Numbered from the stretch's first letter, positions 52,313 through 62,787 are shown. The stretch: 64,000 nucleotides of DNA from Eutreptiella sp. 'Long Island Sound 2002' (GCA_964036045.1 OZ038382.1:152842961-152906960), one strand, 5' to 3'. Translations and numbers: made by a program. Notes: a model not told the origin generated them from the sequence alone.

Positions 52313-53224
52313 CTAGTTGCGCCAGCCGAGGCGCCGGAATTCTCGCAGTGCCCGACCGAGTGGGCCCGTGCCTTTGGGCTCCTCCGTATGCTCCCAGACT
52401 GCTTGAGTGATAACTTGGGCAGTGCCCGGGACGCGTGCGATGTTCGCAAGCCAGCACATCACCATTGATGGTGCCACCCTGTGCCCCGGCAGCAGTAGGG
52501 CAAACACCACCTCCTTCGCCCTGCACGGTCTGCTGGGCCCCCAGATCGCCGTCATGATCGCCGACTCCAAGCTGCTCACGTCCCTCGGGGCCACATCCGC
52601 CAGTTCGACCCCAAACAGCGTCGCTGCCACGATCATTACCGCCGCCACCGTGGCCTTTCTATCAAAGCCTCCTGGGATCGTTCTGGTTTTCCGGAGGGCT
52701 GCCTTCCCCTCCGTGATGCGCTTGTGCAGCAGCGGGCCTGTGCCACGTCGCGGCATGGTGCGCACCCCCACTCCCAGCTGCCTAAACTCTTGCTGGGTGG
52801 GTATGCGTACTCCGTCCAGTGTCGCCTCCAGCGCAGTCGGAGGCCCTCGCGCTGAGTGCGCTGCTGCGAAGGCCAGCGACTTTGAGGTGTTCACCTCCTG
52901 CCCTGTCAGCGTCAGCCATTTGCTGGTCGCCGCGAGCATCGCCAGCAGGGACAAGAGGTACGCTGTAATCATGTACGTGTCGTCCGCGTAGCCTTCTGCT
53001 GAGATCGTGGCCTGTGATCCTGGTGCCGCGTCCTCTTCGTCCACTGATCCTTCCTCCGACATGTGTGTGTTGTCGCTTGCTCCGTCCAGCGAGTCTGTGC
53101 CAAAAAGGTTCCTGAGCAGGATCGGGGAGCCCGGTTCCTCGCTGGACACCTCGAAGTCGTCCTCCCGCAGGGGGGGGCTCCGCAGCGACGCCCTAGAGTG
53201 CTCCGTGCTAGCTGGAGTGGGCAT
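52313..53224 (-). CDS. LINE ORF2, RT catalytic (YADD) segment
   Basis: About 303 residues. GYADDTYMIT at 78-87 is RT motif C, followed by the expected post-catalytic pattern (VNTSKSLAFAA, FRQLGVGV). An acidic stretch (EEGSVDEEDAA) precedes YADD. It joins the motif A/B segment upstream only after a frame change. It ends at TAG 52313 and continues in frame after it. Confidence 0.75.
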   Translation of the reverse strand: MPTPASTEHSRASLRSPPLREDDFEVSSEEPGSPILLRNLFGTDSLDGASDNTHMSEEGSVDEEDAAPGSQATISAEGYADDTYMITAYLLSLLAMLAATSKWLTLTGQEVNTSKSLAFAAAHSARGPPTALEATLDGVRIPTQQEFRQLGVGVRTMPRRGTGPLLHKRITEGKAALRKTRTIPGGFDRKATVAAVMIVAATLFGVELADVAPRDVSSLESAIMTAIWGPSRPCRAKEVVFALLLPGHRVAPSMVMCWLANIARVPGTAQVITQAVWEHTEEPKGTGPLGRALREFRRLGWRN

Positions 53225-53293
53225 TGCCAGCAGGCCCAGACGCCCCCAGACTTTCTCGGCCGGCGTGGGCAGCCCTGGTCGGCAGCCATCCGG

Positions 53294-54652
53294 TCATCTC
53301 GGCGGCTGCACGTCCCCCCCGTTGTCCGGGTTCGGCGGCGGGGCGTGCTCGCCATCCACCACCCAGCCTTGCTCCCAGCAGCAGCAGGGCTGCACACACC
53401 TCCATACCCATATCTGATCTAGACCGGTTCCATAGCTGTTCCAGTAGCACGAGGGGATCTCCTCTTCTTTTGGTGCGGGCGGCATCTCCTTTGTGGTGAC
53501 CACAACTGGCTTTCCTACGCCATCGATGATGCGCTTCCACGTGGTCGTGAGGGCATTGATAACTATCACGCTGAGCGTGCACCCTTGCAGCACCCCATTC
53601 GTGGCTGCCCACCAGGCCCCCAGGCAGCCCTTGATCTTGAACATGCGCCTCACCTGCCGGTACATGCCGCTGAACGCTCGGAGGACTCCTTCATCGATTC
53701 CCTGCTCTTCCATTAGGGCCATCGAGATGGCTTGCGGTATCAGGTCGAAGCACTTTGTGTAATCAGTGCCTGCCCCCACCAGTGGCGTCTTGAGCGCCTG
53801 TGCCAGCTCCACCAAAATAGTGAGGACCGTCGCCGCGTCTATGGCCCCCCGGTGGGGGCGGAATCCGTACGCCTCTGGGTGTATCCACTGCTCCTGCCAC
53901 TGCAGTGCGTCCTCCATTCTGACCCCTGCCCATATACGGTAGATTTGCGAGAGGACTGTCAAGGGCCGCAGCTTCATGGGGTCGCCCCCCCCTTCTCCTT
54001 TGGGCACTAGCAACGTGAAGCCTTCTGCCACCCTGTCTGGCCACTGTCCTGTGCGCTCCACCATGCGCAGGAGCTCCGCCAGCGCGTCCGAGAAGGGCGT
54101 CGGGAGGCGCTTAAGCAGGTTAATTGACCAGAGGTCCAGGCCATTGGCCGTTTTTACCCCCATTTTGCGTTCCCGCTGCAGCAGTACGTCACCCGTGAGC
54201 ATTCTGGCCTTCATCGCACTGTGTCGCACATGGTGCCTATATTCCTGCATGAACTTGTCCACAGAGGGCTCCGGGTTCGCCTCATAGCGTCCGTTCACTG
54301 GCGCCCAAGCCGCTCTGATGGCCTCATCCATTTCTGCAATGTTCGCCGTGAACTCCCCGCTTGGAGTCCGCACCATTTGCAAGGCTGTGTCTCCCGCTCC
54401 TCTGATCCATCGATATACCACCCCTGGCGAGGTCGCCCAGGATTCATCTTTCCAATGTCTCCAGGCCTGCACTCGCGCCCTCTCCTCCGCCAGCGCTCGC
54501 GCTCGTACCGCCGCTTCCAGGGCCGCCATGAGCTGCTCCAACTTCCGGGCATCGCATAGTGTGTCTCGCGAAGGCACCACAATCCCCTCCAGGGGGGGGG
54601 GGGTCGCTCCTGTTGCAGTTGGTCCATGCCCCTGTGCGCAGAGAGCCAGCAT
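53294..54652 (-). CDS. LINE ORF2, RT fingers and palm (motifs 1 to B)
   Basis: About 452 residues. A helix-rich linker (VQAWRHWKDESWATSPGVV, YRWIRG) precedes RT: TLLVPKGEG near 213, LRPLTVLSQIYRIW near 228, AYGFRPHRG near 261, motif A GTDYTKCFDLIP at 295-306 and motif B NGVLQGCTLS at 352-361. After about residue 390 the frame runs into Cys/Trp-rich sequence before YADD appears in another frame some 600 bases further on. The upstream join to the endonuclease passes through two C-runs (54592-54602 and near 54660), where one-base changes alter the frame. Confidence 0.82.
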   Translation of the reverse strand: MLALCAQGHGPTATGATPPPLEGIVVPSRDTLCDARKLEQLMAALEAAVRARALAEERARVQAWRHWKDESWATSPGVVYRWIRGAGDTALQMVRTPSGEFTANIAEMDEAIRAAWAPVNGRYEANPEPSVDKFMQEYRHHVRHSAMKARMLTGDVLLQRERKMGVKTANGLDLWSINLLKRLPTPFSDALAELLRMVERTGQWPDRVAEGFTLLVPKGEGGGDPMKLRPLTVLSQIYRIWAGVRMEDALQWQEQWIHPEAYGFRPHRGAIDAATVLTILVELAQALKTPLVGAGTDYTKCFDLIPQAISMALMEEQGIDEGVLRAFSGMYRQVRRMFKIKGCLGAWWAATNGVLQGCTLSVIVINALTTTWKRIIDGVGKPVVVTTKEMPPAPKEEEIPSCYWNSYGTGLDQIWVWRCVQPCCCWEQGWVVDGEHAPPPNPDNGGDVQPPR

Positions 54653-54656
54653 TGCT

Positions 54657-56117
54657 CTACCCCCCTGGCCACCCGCCCACTCTTGTCAAGCCTGCTTGCT
54701 CCTGCGCCCGAACATACCGCAGCACCTGCTTCGGCGCTCCTTTGACCGCGTCCGTGATCCGAATGGCTCTGGTTTTTGGCGCCCCGCTGGGCAGTTTCTT
54801 ATTAGGGCACAGCTTGGTAGTGGCCACCGTATGCGACGTGCCCCGCCCCCGTTTTTCTAGCTCCATCGGGTCGGCCTTCACCACCGGGGGGCCCGGCCAA
54901 TGCATGCGGAGCGCCGACTCCACGGTGATGTCCTCCCCGAGCTCCATCAGCAAAAATTCTTCCGCCGCCCATGTCCACGTGTGCCACATGCCGTTGACGT
55001 CCTCGGCGCATACCGCCGCTTTCCAGGGTCTGCGCATACTGTCCCAGAAAATGGAGGCCAGCCGTTGGCGCTCCTCCGCGTGCATGTTATGCTCCTCAGG
55101 GTCCTCCAGGTTCCTGATCTTGGTCACCTTCTGGTTCGCCATGTCCAGGCTGATGCTCACTCGCAGGAGAGAGTGACCCGGCAGCCCCGGCTTCTTAATT
55201 ACCCTCTCCTCGTGTACCAGGGAGGCCACTCTGGGGTCTGTCAGGATCCCATCAATGCGGGTTTCCGCGCCCGAGCCGCCCTGATAAGTCGGGCATGGCT
55301 GATGCCCCCGGGCCTCCGCACGGGCCCTCATGACATCCACGAGCAGGCCCTTCCGTAATGCTGTGAACATCTCCCTCGGCATGTCGTTCTCGTCGGAGAG
55401 TCGGAAATTAAAGTCTGCACATATTATCTGCGGGGAATTCCCCAGCCTGGCCGTGTAGCGCAACACCGTTTTCCACAGCTGGGCATTAGGGCGTTTTTGT
55501 GCCACAATACCATAGGCCACTTGCACGTTGAGAATGCTACGGCCCTCCGCATGCGCCAGGTGGGCATGCATCCACCTCCCTGAAGCCCACAGCGCCTGGA
55601 CGGCTTCATCGTCCGCCGGGCGAGCCGCCAGCTGCATCACCATGCCTGGGCGATACAGTATGCCCACGCCGCCAGGCCCTGTGTCCCATACTCCCGCTCC
55701 GTTATGATCGAGCGGCGCGCCCCAGAGCGCGCACCATCCTATTTTGCGTGCCAGCGCGGCCATGGCTCTCTGTCGCGCTGCAGTGAGCCGTGTTTCTTGA
55801 AGGCACACTACATCGGCCTTGGAGGTCATGACTTGCCGCCAGTGTCGCCGAAGAGAGGTCATATTCGCGGACTCCACCTGCCGGGGTCCCGGCCTCGGAT
55901 GAATATCCCCACAACGGCCCAGCAGCATGGCTTGCAGGTCGTACTGCTTCGGCCACCCCAGAGCTGACGGGGAGCGCCGCTGAGGCACTCGCACGACGCC
56001 TGCCGCCGATATCGTAGTCGCATCCAGCCGGAGCCATCCTGCTAGCACCCCCTGGAGGGGACCCAGGGCCATCGCCTCCTCCCGGGGCGCCCTCCTGGGC
56101 TGTGGGCGTAGAGACAC
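54657..56117 (-). CDS. LINE ORF2, endonuclease domain
   Basis: About 486 residues. GDIHPRPGP near residue 70 is the familiar opening of many LINE ORF2 proteins. The endonuclease/exonuclease/phosphatase fold follows: VVCLQETRLT (catalytic Glu), QVAYG, IICADFNFRLSD (Asp and Asn), TRIDGILTD and PGHSLLRVSI (catalytic His; the usual SDH reads GHS). It would nick target DNA to prime reverse transcription. The stretch before the domain is a tandem copy of sequence at 56171-56276. The frame closes at TAG 54657. Confidence 0.87.
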   Translation of the reverse strand: MSLRPQPRRAPREEAMALGPLQGVLAGWLRLDATTISAAGVVRVPQRRSPSALGWPKQYDLQAMLLGRCGDIHPRPGPRQVESANMTSLRRHWRQVMTSKADVVCLQETRLTAARQRAMAALARKIGWCALWGAPLDHNGAGVWDTGPGGVGILYRPGMVMQLAARPADDEAVQALWASGRWMHAHLAHAEGRSILNVQVAYGIVAQKRPNAQLWKTVLRYTARLGNSPQIICADFNFRLSDENDMPREMFTALRKGLLVDVMRARAEARGHQPCPTYQGGSGAETRIDGILTDPRVASLVHEERVIKKPGLPGHSLLRVSISLDMANQKVTKIRNLEDPEEHNMHAEERQRLASIFWDSMRRPWKAAVCAEDVNGMWHTWTWAAEEFLLMELGEDITVESALRMHWPGPPVVKADPMELEKRGRGTSHTVATTKLCPNKKLPSGAPKTRAIRITDAVKGAPKQVLRYVRAQEQAGLTRVGGWPGG

Positions 56118-56276
56118 CCTCCTGCCGGGCTGAGGGTCCGGATCCTGGGGCCCCCCAGGGGGGGGGTCTGCAGATCATACTGCTTCGGCCATCCCAGAGT
56201 AGACAGGGGGCGTCGTTGAGGCATGTGCACGCCGCCTGTCGTCGATGTCATAGTCGCAGTCAGCCAGAGCCATCCC
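55935..56276 (-). repeat. Tandem duplication at the LINE ORF2 start
   Basis: Bases 55935-56041 and 56171-56276 are diverged copies 236 bases apart. Both encode GWL-L-AT, PQRR and LGWPKQYDLQ. The copy nearer ORF1 continues into PLGGPRIRTLSPAG where the inner copy has LLGRCGDIHPRPGP, so the whole ORF2 opening was duplicated. Confidence 0.8.
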
Positions 56277-56329
56277 GCAAGCGACATCCACAGGATCAGT
56301 ATCCGGGCCCTTCCCCAGTCGTGCGTCAC

Positions 56330-58412
56330 AGCTCGCCTGCTCCGTTCATGTCCTCGTCCTCGCTCGCCACCTCGTCGGTCTGCGGCGACCTCCACGGCTC
56401 CTGCTGTGCCAGTTGCTGGCTGGGGTCCTCCGCCTCCGGCCGGGGGCCCCGCACCAGCTGTGCGCCCGGGCCCATATGCTTCCTTTGCCCTGCGGCCTAT
56501 TGGGTCACACACCGGACCCATACCTTCTGTCGCAGCCGCGCGTCGCTCTCCCGCAAGATGGACTGCTCCCATTCCTTCGGTACGCCCTCCAGGTAAGCGC
56601 GAAGGTGGGGCGCTGAAGGCCGGACCGCGTGAGATGCTGGCAGTCCAATAGCTTCACATCCATGGACGGCCACACCCGGCGTACTTCCTGCTGGGCATAG
56701 GAGTCCGGATCGCAGGCATCCAGGCCAAAGCCAGGCCCATAGCCGTACACTCGGGCAAGTGTTTTGGGCTGCTTCACCTCTGTACCCAGTTCCGCCGCCA
56801 GTCGCCCGCGAATGTCGTCGCATACTGGCGCAGGGCCCCAGACGGAGACCCCAATCCTGCCTGGCCGATCTCCGGCGCGTATCCCCGCAAACCAGGGGGC
56901 CTCCTGTAGGCGCGTCCATATGTCGGCCGTGGTCGTTCTGACTTCCGTCGGGAGATTCATCCACACAGTGGTTGTCGTCAGCACCTCTGGGGCTGGTTTG
57001 CCCGCCCAGTACTCGACCCCCGGGCATCTGCCCGAGTGACGGACCGCCGATCGGACCTGTTCCATCTTCAAGTCCATGGCGACCTCCAGCGTGTCCCCCG
57101 GGCCACCCCTGACCGCCATGGGCGGCCTCTGTTTCAGCCGCGGCTGGGCTATCTCCTTCAGGTGGTTCCAGGCCACTCTGCACCCCCACCTGGTGGCATC
57201 CGCCTTCGTTCGGTTGGGAGGTAAGCCGTCGGCTACCTCCAACTTGTCCAGCGAGCAATACAGGCATGCCATCCCTGCAGTGCCTGCAGTGACCACCGCA
57301 GCTAGCGGCTGCGGCGCTTTGTCATCTGGGGTCTCCTTCGTGCTCCACCGTAGCAGCACACGATACCCCGGTGGCCACACCGCTGGCCCCGGGTCGACAA
57401 GCTCCCATTGGCTGGATCTACTGGTCGCCGTGACTGACAGGTGAGCGCCTGTGAGAGCCAGCTCCTCCTTGCTCCATCCCACCGAGCAAAGCAGGGTATC
57501 GATCACCGGCGCTGCTCCCGGGCGCCCCACATTCACGATCGCAGCCACTTCCTGCAGGCTATTGTGAGCCATCAGCGCCTCCGAGGCCAGAGCCCATGCA
57601 TCTTCCGTGGCTTTGCCCACCACAAGCAATTTCTTGAGCGTCGCGGGCCATTGCGCTGGCGTAGACGACGGCGCCAGCTGCGCCATACCCGTGTCCACCA
57701 GATCGCGATCCCTGTACGGCTGTGCCGGCAGTACAGCGCCATATCCTCCCTTTTCGGCCGTTCTCTGGAGCTCCTCCGCGACTAGCTGGAGAGGGATACC
57801 TGCAGCCTGAGGCTCTTTCTTGGCGATCACCACCGTGTGCGCACGCCCTCTCCGCGTGGACGTCTGTACCGCCGACGCGTAGGTCTGCTGGGGCGGGGGC
57901 TGCGCTAGCTAAGTCCTCTGCGTGGCGTCCTTCTTCTCCTCCTCGCGGGCGCGCCGCTCCTTCTGCCGCGCTCCTGCCTCCTGCGGCTGCTGCGAGCCCC
58001 CAGCGTTGCGCAGGGCTGCAATCTCCTTCCTTAGATCGCGTATAGTGCCTCGTAACTCCTCGATGGTGGCGAGCAGGGCGCTCTCGGTCGTTGCCGTGCC
58101 GGGTTTCGCCTTCACTTTGGCCGGCGTGGTGCCGCGTGTCCGCTGCGCGCGCGGGCTTCCCGAGCGCTGTTGTGCGCCCCTACTACGGCTCCTGCCAGAG
58201 GGCGGAGCGTCCGTGTCCTTGCGCACTGCTAGAGGCTGCTCTTGCCGCTGCCGTTCGCCCAAGCTCTCGCTCCTGCTCCGCCTGGAGGGCACGCCATTGC
58301 CTTGTCTCTGTCCCAGCGCCTGCGTAACCGCTGCAGTGACGTCCTGTCTCAATTTCTCGAATGCTGCCGCCGTGATGGCTGCAACATCCGTGGCAGAGAC
58401 CGTGGGCGGCAT
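56330..58412 (-). CDS. LINE ORF1 protein, interrupted
   Basis: Reads from ATG at 58412. About 167 residues precede TAG at 57909; the same frame continues to about 56600, after which the conserved-looking reading moves one frame (LEGVPKEWEQSILRES) and passes a second TAG at 56497 to an acidic end. The N-terminal part is Ser/Arg-rich with a coiled coil (LLATIEELRGTIRDLRKEI) at about 106-135. The middle part (QWELVDPGPAVWPPGYRVL) and the rest match no domain I know. LINE ORF1 proteins usually bind the RNA and trimerise through a coiled coil, which fits. Confidence 0.65.
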
Positions 58413-58571
58413 TGTGTGTGGCCCGGGGGAGGGGCCCTGAAAATGGAAACCCGGGATCCAGTTGCTGAAACTGGCCCTTGGCCTCGTGCGCTGCTAGGCA
58501 GCTCAGATTGATGCGTTGTTAACTTTCGGTGCCAACAGCCTCACCACGTGAAGGGGTTAACAAAAGAGACC

Positions 58572-58579
58572 TGTGTGTG

Positions 58580-58619
<40 letters not shown>

Positions 58620-58629
58620 TGTGTGTGTT
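58572..58629. repeat. (GTGC)n microsatellite
   Basis: GTGC tetramers flanked by GT dimers, just beyond the LINE 5' end. It gives a false Cys/Val/Arg-rich frame. Confidence 0.95.
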
Positions 58630-61330
58630 CCCTCCCAAGCGGCAGGGGTAGCCAGGCCAGGGCAGAACCTATCTGGGGGCCCCAAGTTTTCAGCCAAGGA
58701 GGAGATACAGGCAAAAACATATGGCACGTATGGTTTTATTGATCAAGCGGGGTGCCTCACCGACCAGTCCTCCTTCGGGGCTGAGGGAAGACTGAACGGC
58801 CATCTCATTATCATTCCGTATCTCGATGGTTCAACCCAGGGCACGGTGGGAGTGGGGAAGGCAATCAATCACCTGCACACACCTTGACAGGGTTGGTACA
58901 CAGCACCACAAGTGACCACATATTTGACAAAGTTGAGCAGACCATTGGCAGCAGGTGTGGGTTCTGCGTTGGTGGCAATGAAGACAACCCGGCCTGCACC
59001 AGCCACAAACAACCCCTCTGCCACAGGGGGAGGGGGGCTTGTCAGATTTCAGATAACATGGTTTTTGCTGCCTGGGGAAATAATCGGGAGGTCTAGGAAA
59101 ACTGAAAAGGTGTCACACAACAACATGAAGGCAAGGTAACTTTGACCCTTGCCCAGCCCCTAAGGGCATGCCGTAGGGTTTTGGAGGAATACTAATCAGA
59201 GATCAAAAATTTGGTCACCATGGGCATTGTTTAGAAAAAAGGGGTGTTGGCGCCATAAAATGCCCTTAAAACGCCCCCATTTTTCAAAACATGGGCAAAC
59301 CACCTCATGATATCCCATTTCTCAGGAAACCCTCCCAAGGGTAGCCACTGTCGGAGGTTTTCAGTCACGCGGTGCCGAAACGGTTACTGCGTTGATTGGC
59401 CACCCAGAGGGTGTGAAGGTCAACACTCTCGGCCGAAAAAAAGGGCCACCCATGGGTTTACTGGTGGCTCTTTAAAATACAGCCTAAAAACCAGCAGCAC
59501 ATTGTTGTCAAGCAGCTCGAAGTGCAAAAGGTTTTCAACAACAGCCTGGCCCATGGGTGCCCTGGAGACCTACGTTAAAACCAATATGGTTAATTTTAAT
59601 TTTTAATATATGAAAGGGTGTAAAAATTAACCTGTCAAATATTTTAATATTTTTTTCCATGGAGGCAGGTGAGACCCCCCCCAACCCCCTGAAAATGACA
59701 GCAGGAGAACAGAAAGCCGTATGGTTAGGCCGAAGGAGTGCATCAGGCTATACGGCCCTGTGATTCACTGCGACACATCAACACAGACGCAGCTTGAGGG
59801 CGTGGCTGTTTTTCATGCACCATCTAGCTCAGCAACACACAGGTATTGATCTTTAGTGGTTCGCCGTCCACAGGTTATATAACAAATGCAGCTGCCACTG
59901 GCACCGCTGATTGAAACCTTGTACCTACTTGTTGTACATTGAATAGTGGAGCACCCCAACCAAGAAGGGGACACATGCATCTGTGAGAGAACCTCTGGAC
60001 TAATGGCTGAAAGTGTCTATGGCGGGGACATTCAGTCGATCAGCACCGACCATTGATCCCCTGAAAATGACACCTGATCCCGTAAGGCACCCCGTGGGGG
60101 TGGAGTTTCTCCCGCCCGCCCCCCCCAAGGGTCAACTTTGGGTGAACGCATTCATTTTTGCCCCAAATGTTAAACATATTGGGTTTAACATAGGTCTCTA
60201 GGGTGGAAAAAAAAAGGTGTGCGCACGGGAGGGGGGGGGGTGATTGGTGCCCCTTTTCCAGACCCCCCCCTCTTCAGGGCTCATGTGACAGGGACCCCGA
60301 TGGGCCGATGGAGGACGTTGGTGTGGGGGGTTCCTGAGGTACCCCAACACATATGGCTCAAAATGATCGCCACGATCATTTGGAGGTATGCATCATGGGG
60401 GTGCTTTTTTTGAAAAAAAATCTTCTGGGCCGCTTTGCGGCGCAGGTCGCAAGTCATCATTAAGGTTTTTAGACTAGCCTCTTTGGACTGGCCTGTCACA
60501 AGAGCCTCTCCCCCCCCCCCCAAGCCTTCAGGAGGCTTGAACGCCCCCCCCCCCCCCCGCGCGCGCAAACCTTTTTTTGCCATCCCCATGTGCCAGAACT
60601 TGTTACCGCCAGCCCTGTCCAATTCGGGCAACTGGTAGGGCAATTTGGGCAACTGACCAAATGACGTTCTGCTGGCACCATCTACGCTTCCAGTACAACC
60701 ATTGGGTGCCCAGTGGGAAAGCATCCACGACAGCACAACAGCATGTGAGGGGATGTTGCGCAAATGGCTTTTACAAGTAGCCCTGGTCATATGTGTGGCC
60801 CCTTTTTCCAAGATGAAACTAAACCACGCCGTATATTGCACGTGCTGTTGCGATACAAAATATCCGGGACGTGATGCCAACAGGCATTGCGCTTTGGTCC
60901 TGCTTCCATTAAATGTTGGTGGCGCCACCAGCCTACACCCCAATGACCCTGTTTCAGTTGTAGGGTGGGAGGCCTGAAAAGAGCAGTTTCCAGGATCACT
61001 GCCTCCTGTAAACACCTCAACGTTCCCCGTGCTGACCTCATATGCTGCTTTCCAGGCCATGACCACTTTGCTTCAATGGGGCAGACTAGGTCACAGGACT
61101 GCTTCATGGACTGGGACTGAAAGATGGACCTGACTGTGTGTGGGTTTGCTCTCACCATCAACAGTATTCACACACACACGGCATGAGGTGACCAAGAAAC
61201 CGAGCACAAACCCACTGTGGATCGATAGGCAGACAGGGCAGGGCACTGGTCTGTAACAACTTGTCAGGCCAATCAAAACAAAGCAGTCATGGTTGTTTGA
61301 AGGCTAGGCGCCTTTCGAAAAACAATAGAC
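58630..61330. other. No confident gene
   Basis: Minus-strand frames at 60281-61066 and 61091-61276 have coding-like stretches (AWKAAYEVSTGNVEVFTGG; CRVCVNTVDGESKPTHSQ) that might be exons separated by introns, but I cannot define splice sites. Poly-C and poly-G runs lie near 60229-60239, 60510-60520 and 60545-60558. Confidence 0.3.
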
Positions 61331-61363
61331 ACTCACACACACGCGCGCGCGCACACACACGCA

Positions 61364-61394
<31 letters not shown>

Positions 61395-61438
61395 CACGCT
61401 ACCGCAATAACAGAAGTGCGAAACTGAAATACATAGGA

Positions 61439-61477
<39 letters not shown>

Positions 61478-61478
61478 G
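61331..61478. repeat. CA, CG and GA microsatellites
   Basis: CA repeats with CG units at 61331-61394, and CA passing into GA at 61438-61478. They produce a false Leu/Ser/Val/Cys-rich minus frame. Confidence 0.95.
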
Positions 61479-61701
61479 AAGAGACAGAGAGCGAGCAAGG
61501 AAGACACAAAGATGGACGGGGTGGGAGGCAGGGAGAGGCAACGTGAACCTGTGAAGCTTGGAGTAACTACAGGGCATGTCATCTGACGCTCTGTGGCTGA
61601 GGGCGACGAAGACAAGACTTCGGTGGATAATCATGCTGTGGAGATGAAAGTGCTGGGGTGTTGGGTCTCTTGTTGGGGGTTCCAGTGTTACATCCAACTG
61701 T

Positions 61702-62331
61702 TCAATGCGATGGTCCTGTGTACTGTGCTGCCTGGTGTGGCGTTGCTCCTACATCAAAAGAGCCTGAGCAGCAGTGCACGGCGCTGCTGTCCCGGCGCCT
61801 GTTGGGATACAGACGCCATGGATGCAAGACACCAAGAGGCAAAGAACACACCGCGCAACTCGCCAGCGAAATCCGTGGGGCAACACCCGCCTGCATGTTG
61901 TTGAAGTTCTCACTGCAAACATAGTCGAATGACCCCGACCGGAAGCCCAGTTCGTTGTGTAGCTGTCCAGGGCGCAGCTCTGCAGACATTACCCTGGTAG
62001 GCAGGTCCGGCCCCTCCCAAAACTTGTCCCTTTCCGGGCACTGCAAGGGGGCTGTCGCCGCACCCATGCCCAGTCCTTTGCCCTGGGCCACCTCCTTTCT
62101 GAGCCGCTCGGAAAGCGTCATCGAGCTCACCATCTTGGTCCGCTTGCTCTGCCCTTTGGTAAATGCCCACGGGGTCTGGGACAATGAGCCGCGTTCGGAT
62201 TCGCCCGCATGCAAATTCTTCAAGCTCATGCTACCGGGGTACGATTGCGTGCCCGCGCCCAGGTGCAGGTTCAATTCATTTTCCACGTTGAACACAGCCG
62301 GCTTGACGGGCTGCACACAACAGTTTCCCAT
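61702..62331 (-). CDS. Possible N-myristoylated protein, first exon or complete
   Basis: Starting at the ATG at 62331, the protein opens MGNCCVQP: Gly2 would suit N-myristoylation and Cys4/Cys5 palmitoylation, so membrane attachment is plausible. About 209 codons follow, with TLSERLRKEVAQGKGLGMG, RDKFWEGPDLPTRVM and HNELGFRSGSFDYVCSENF, which look like real protein. After about ...ENFNNM (near 61893) the composition changes, so an intron may begin there. I do not recognise the family. No duplicate copies are seen in the window, and it is the best candidate for an ordinary host gene. The longer open frame upstream of 62331 looks less protein-like. Confidence 0.42.
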   Translation of the reverse strand: MGNCCVQPVKPAVFNVENELNLHLGAGTQSYPGSMSLKNLHAGESERGSLSQTPWAFTKGQSKRTKMVSSMTLSERLRKEVAQGKGLGMGAATAPLQCPERDKFWEGPDLPTRVMSAELRPGQLHNELGFRSGSFDYVCSENFNNMQAGVAPRISLASCAVCSLPLGVLHPWRLYPNRRRDSSAVHCCSGSFDVGATPHQAAQYTGPSH

Positions 62332-62787
62332 AACTGAAATAGCAGGCAGATTGAGCCGCGGTGCCACATGCGGCGCACAAGACGCATGCAGTCCTGTGCT
62401 GCGCGCGATGGTGCAGGCTCTGAGCCCGCACCTCCGAAAGCATCTGCTCATACCACTAATGAGTACACTTTGGGTTGGGTGCTCCATCGTGTGGCTTGCA
62501 ACTTGGTGTTGTGGGCAGGTAAGGACCATGGGGCAACTCCCAAGCGTCCTTGTTCAAGTCAGTGCTGCACAAATTGCTGAGATTTAGCTTCGGGTCTTCA
62601 TCCACTGGAGGTTTCGTGACGCTATGGATTTTGCGGATCCTGGCCTTGCTGCCCAAACCCCCTCCCCCTCCCCTGGATTCTGTGGATACCGCGGATCCTG
62701 AGTTTGCGTATACACGTATAAGGGCATATGTATACTAGCTTGGATAACTCGAAAACGACCAAACTGATGGCCAGCTCCGGGGCCTGC
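62332..62787. other. No gene seen upstream of the possible myristoylated protein
   Basis: May contain the promoter of the minus-strand gene starting at 62331, but no clear TATA box or other element is visible. Contains a GCGGATCCTG direct repeat (62633 and 62690). Confidence 0.35.

Larger units (their letters stand above)
50200..58440 (-). mobile_element. Non-LTR retrotransposon (LINE), broken
   Basis: Minus strand, 5' end near 58.44 kb. It carries ORF1 and an ORF2 with an apurinic-type endonuclease, RT and a C-terminal CCHC-like zinc segment. There are no LTRs. Reading is interrupted by stops at 57909, 56497 and 52313 and frame changes near 56595, 54660, 54595, 53250-53400 and 51560. Two of these coincide with C/G homopolymers. 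The exact ends and any target duplication were not found; CA-type microsatellites lie at the 3' side and a GTGC array just beyond the 5' side. Confidence 0.88.

Noticed and set aside
53007-53422. Plus-strand frames opposite the LINE RT
   Set aside because: GC-rich antisense shadows of ORF2 with no domain.
61287-61697. Leu/Ser/Val/Cys-rich minus frame
   Set aside because: Made by CA and GA microsatellites.
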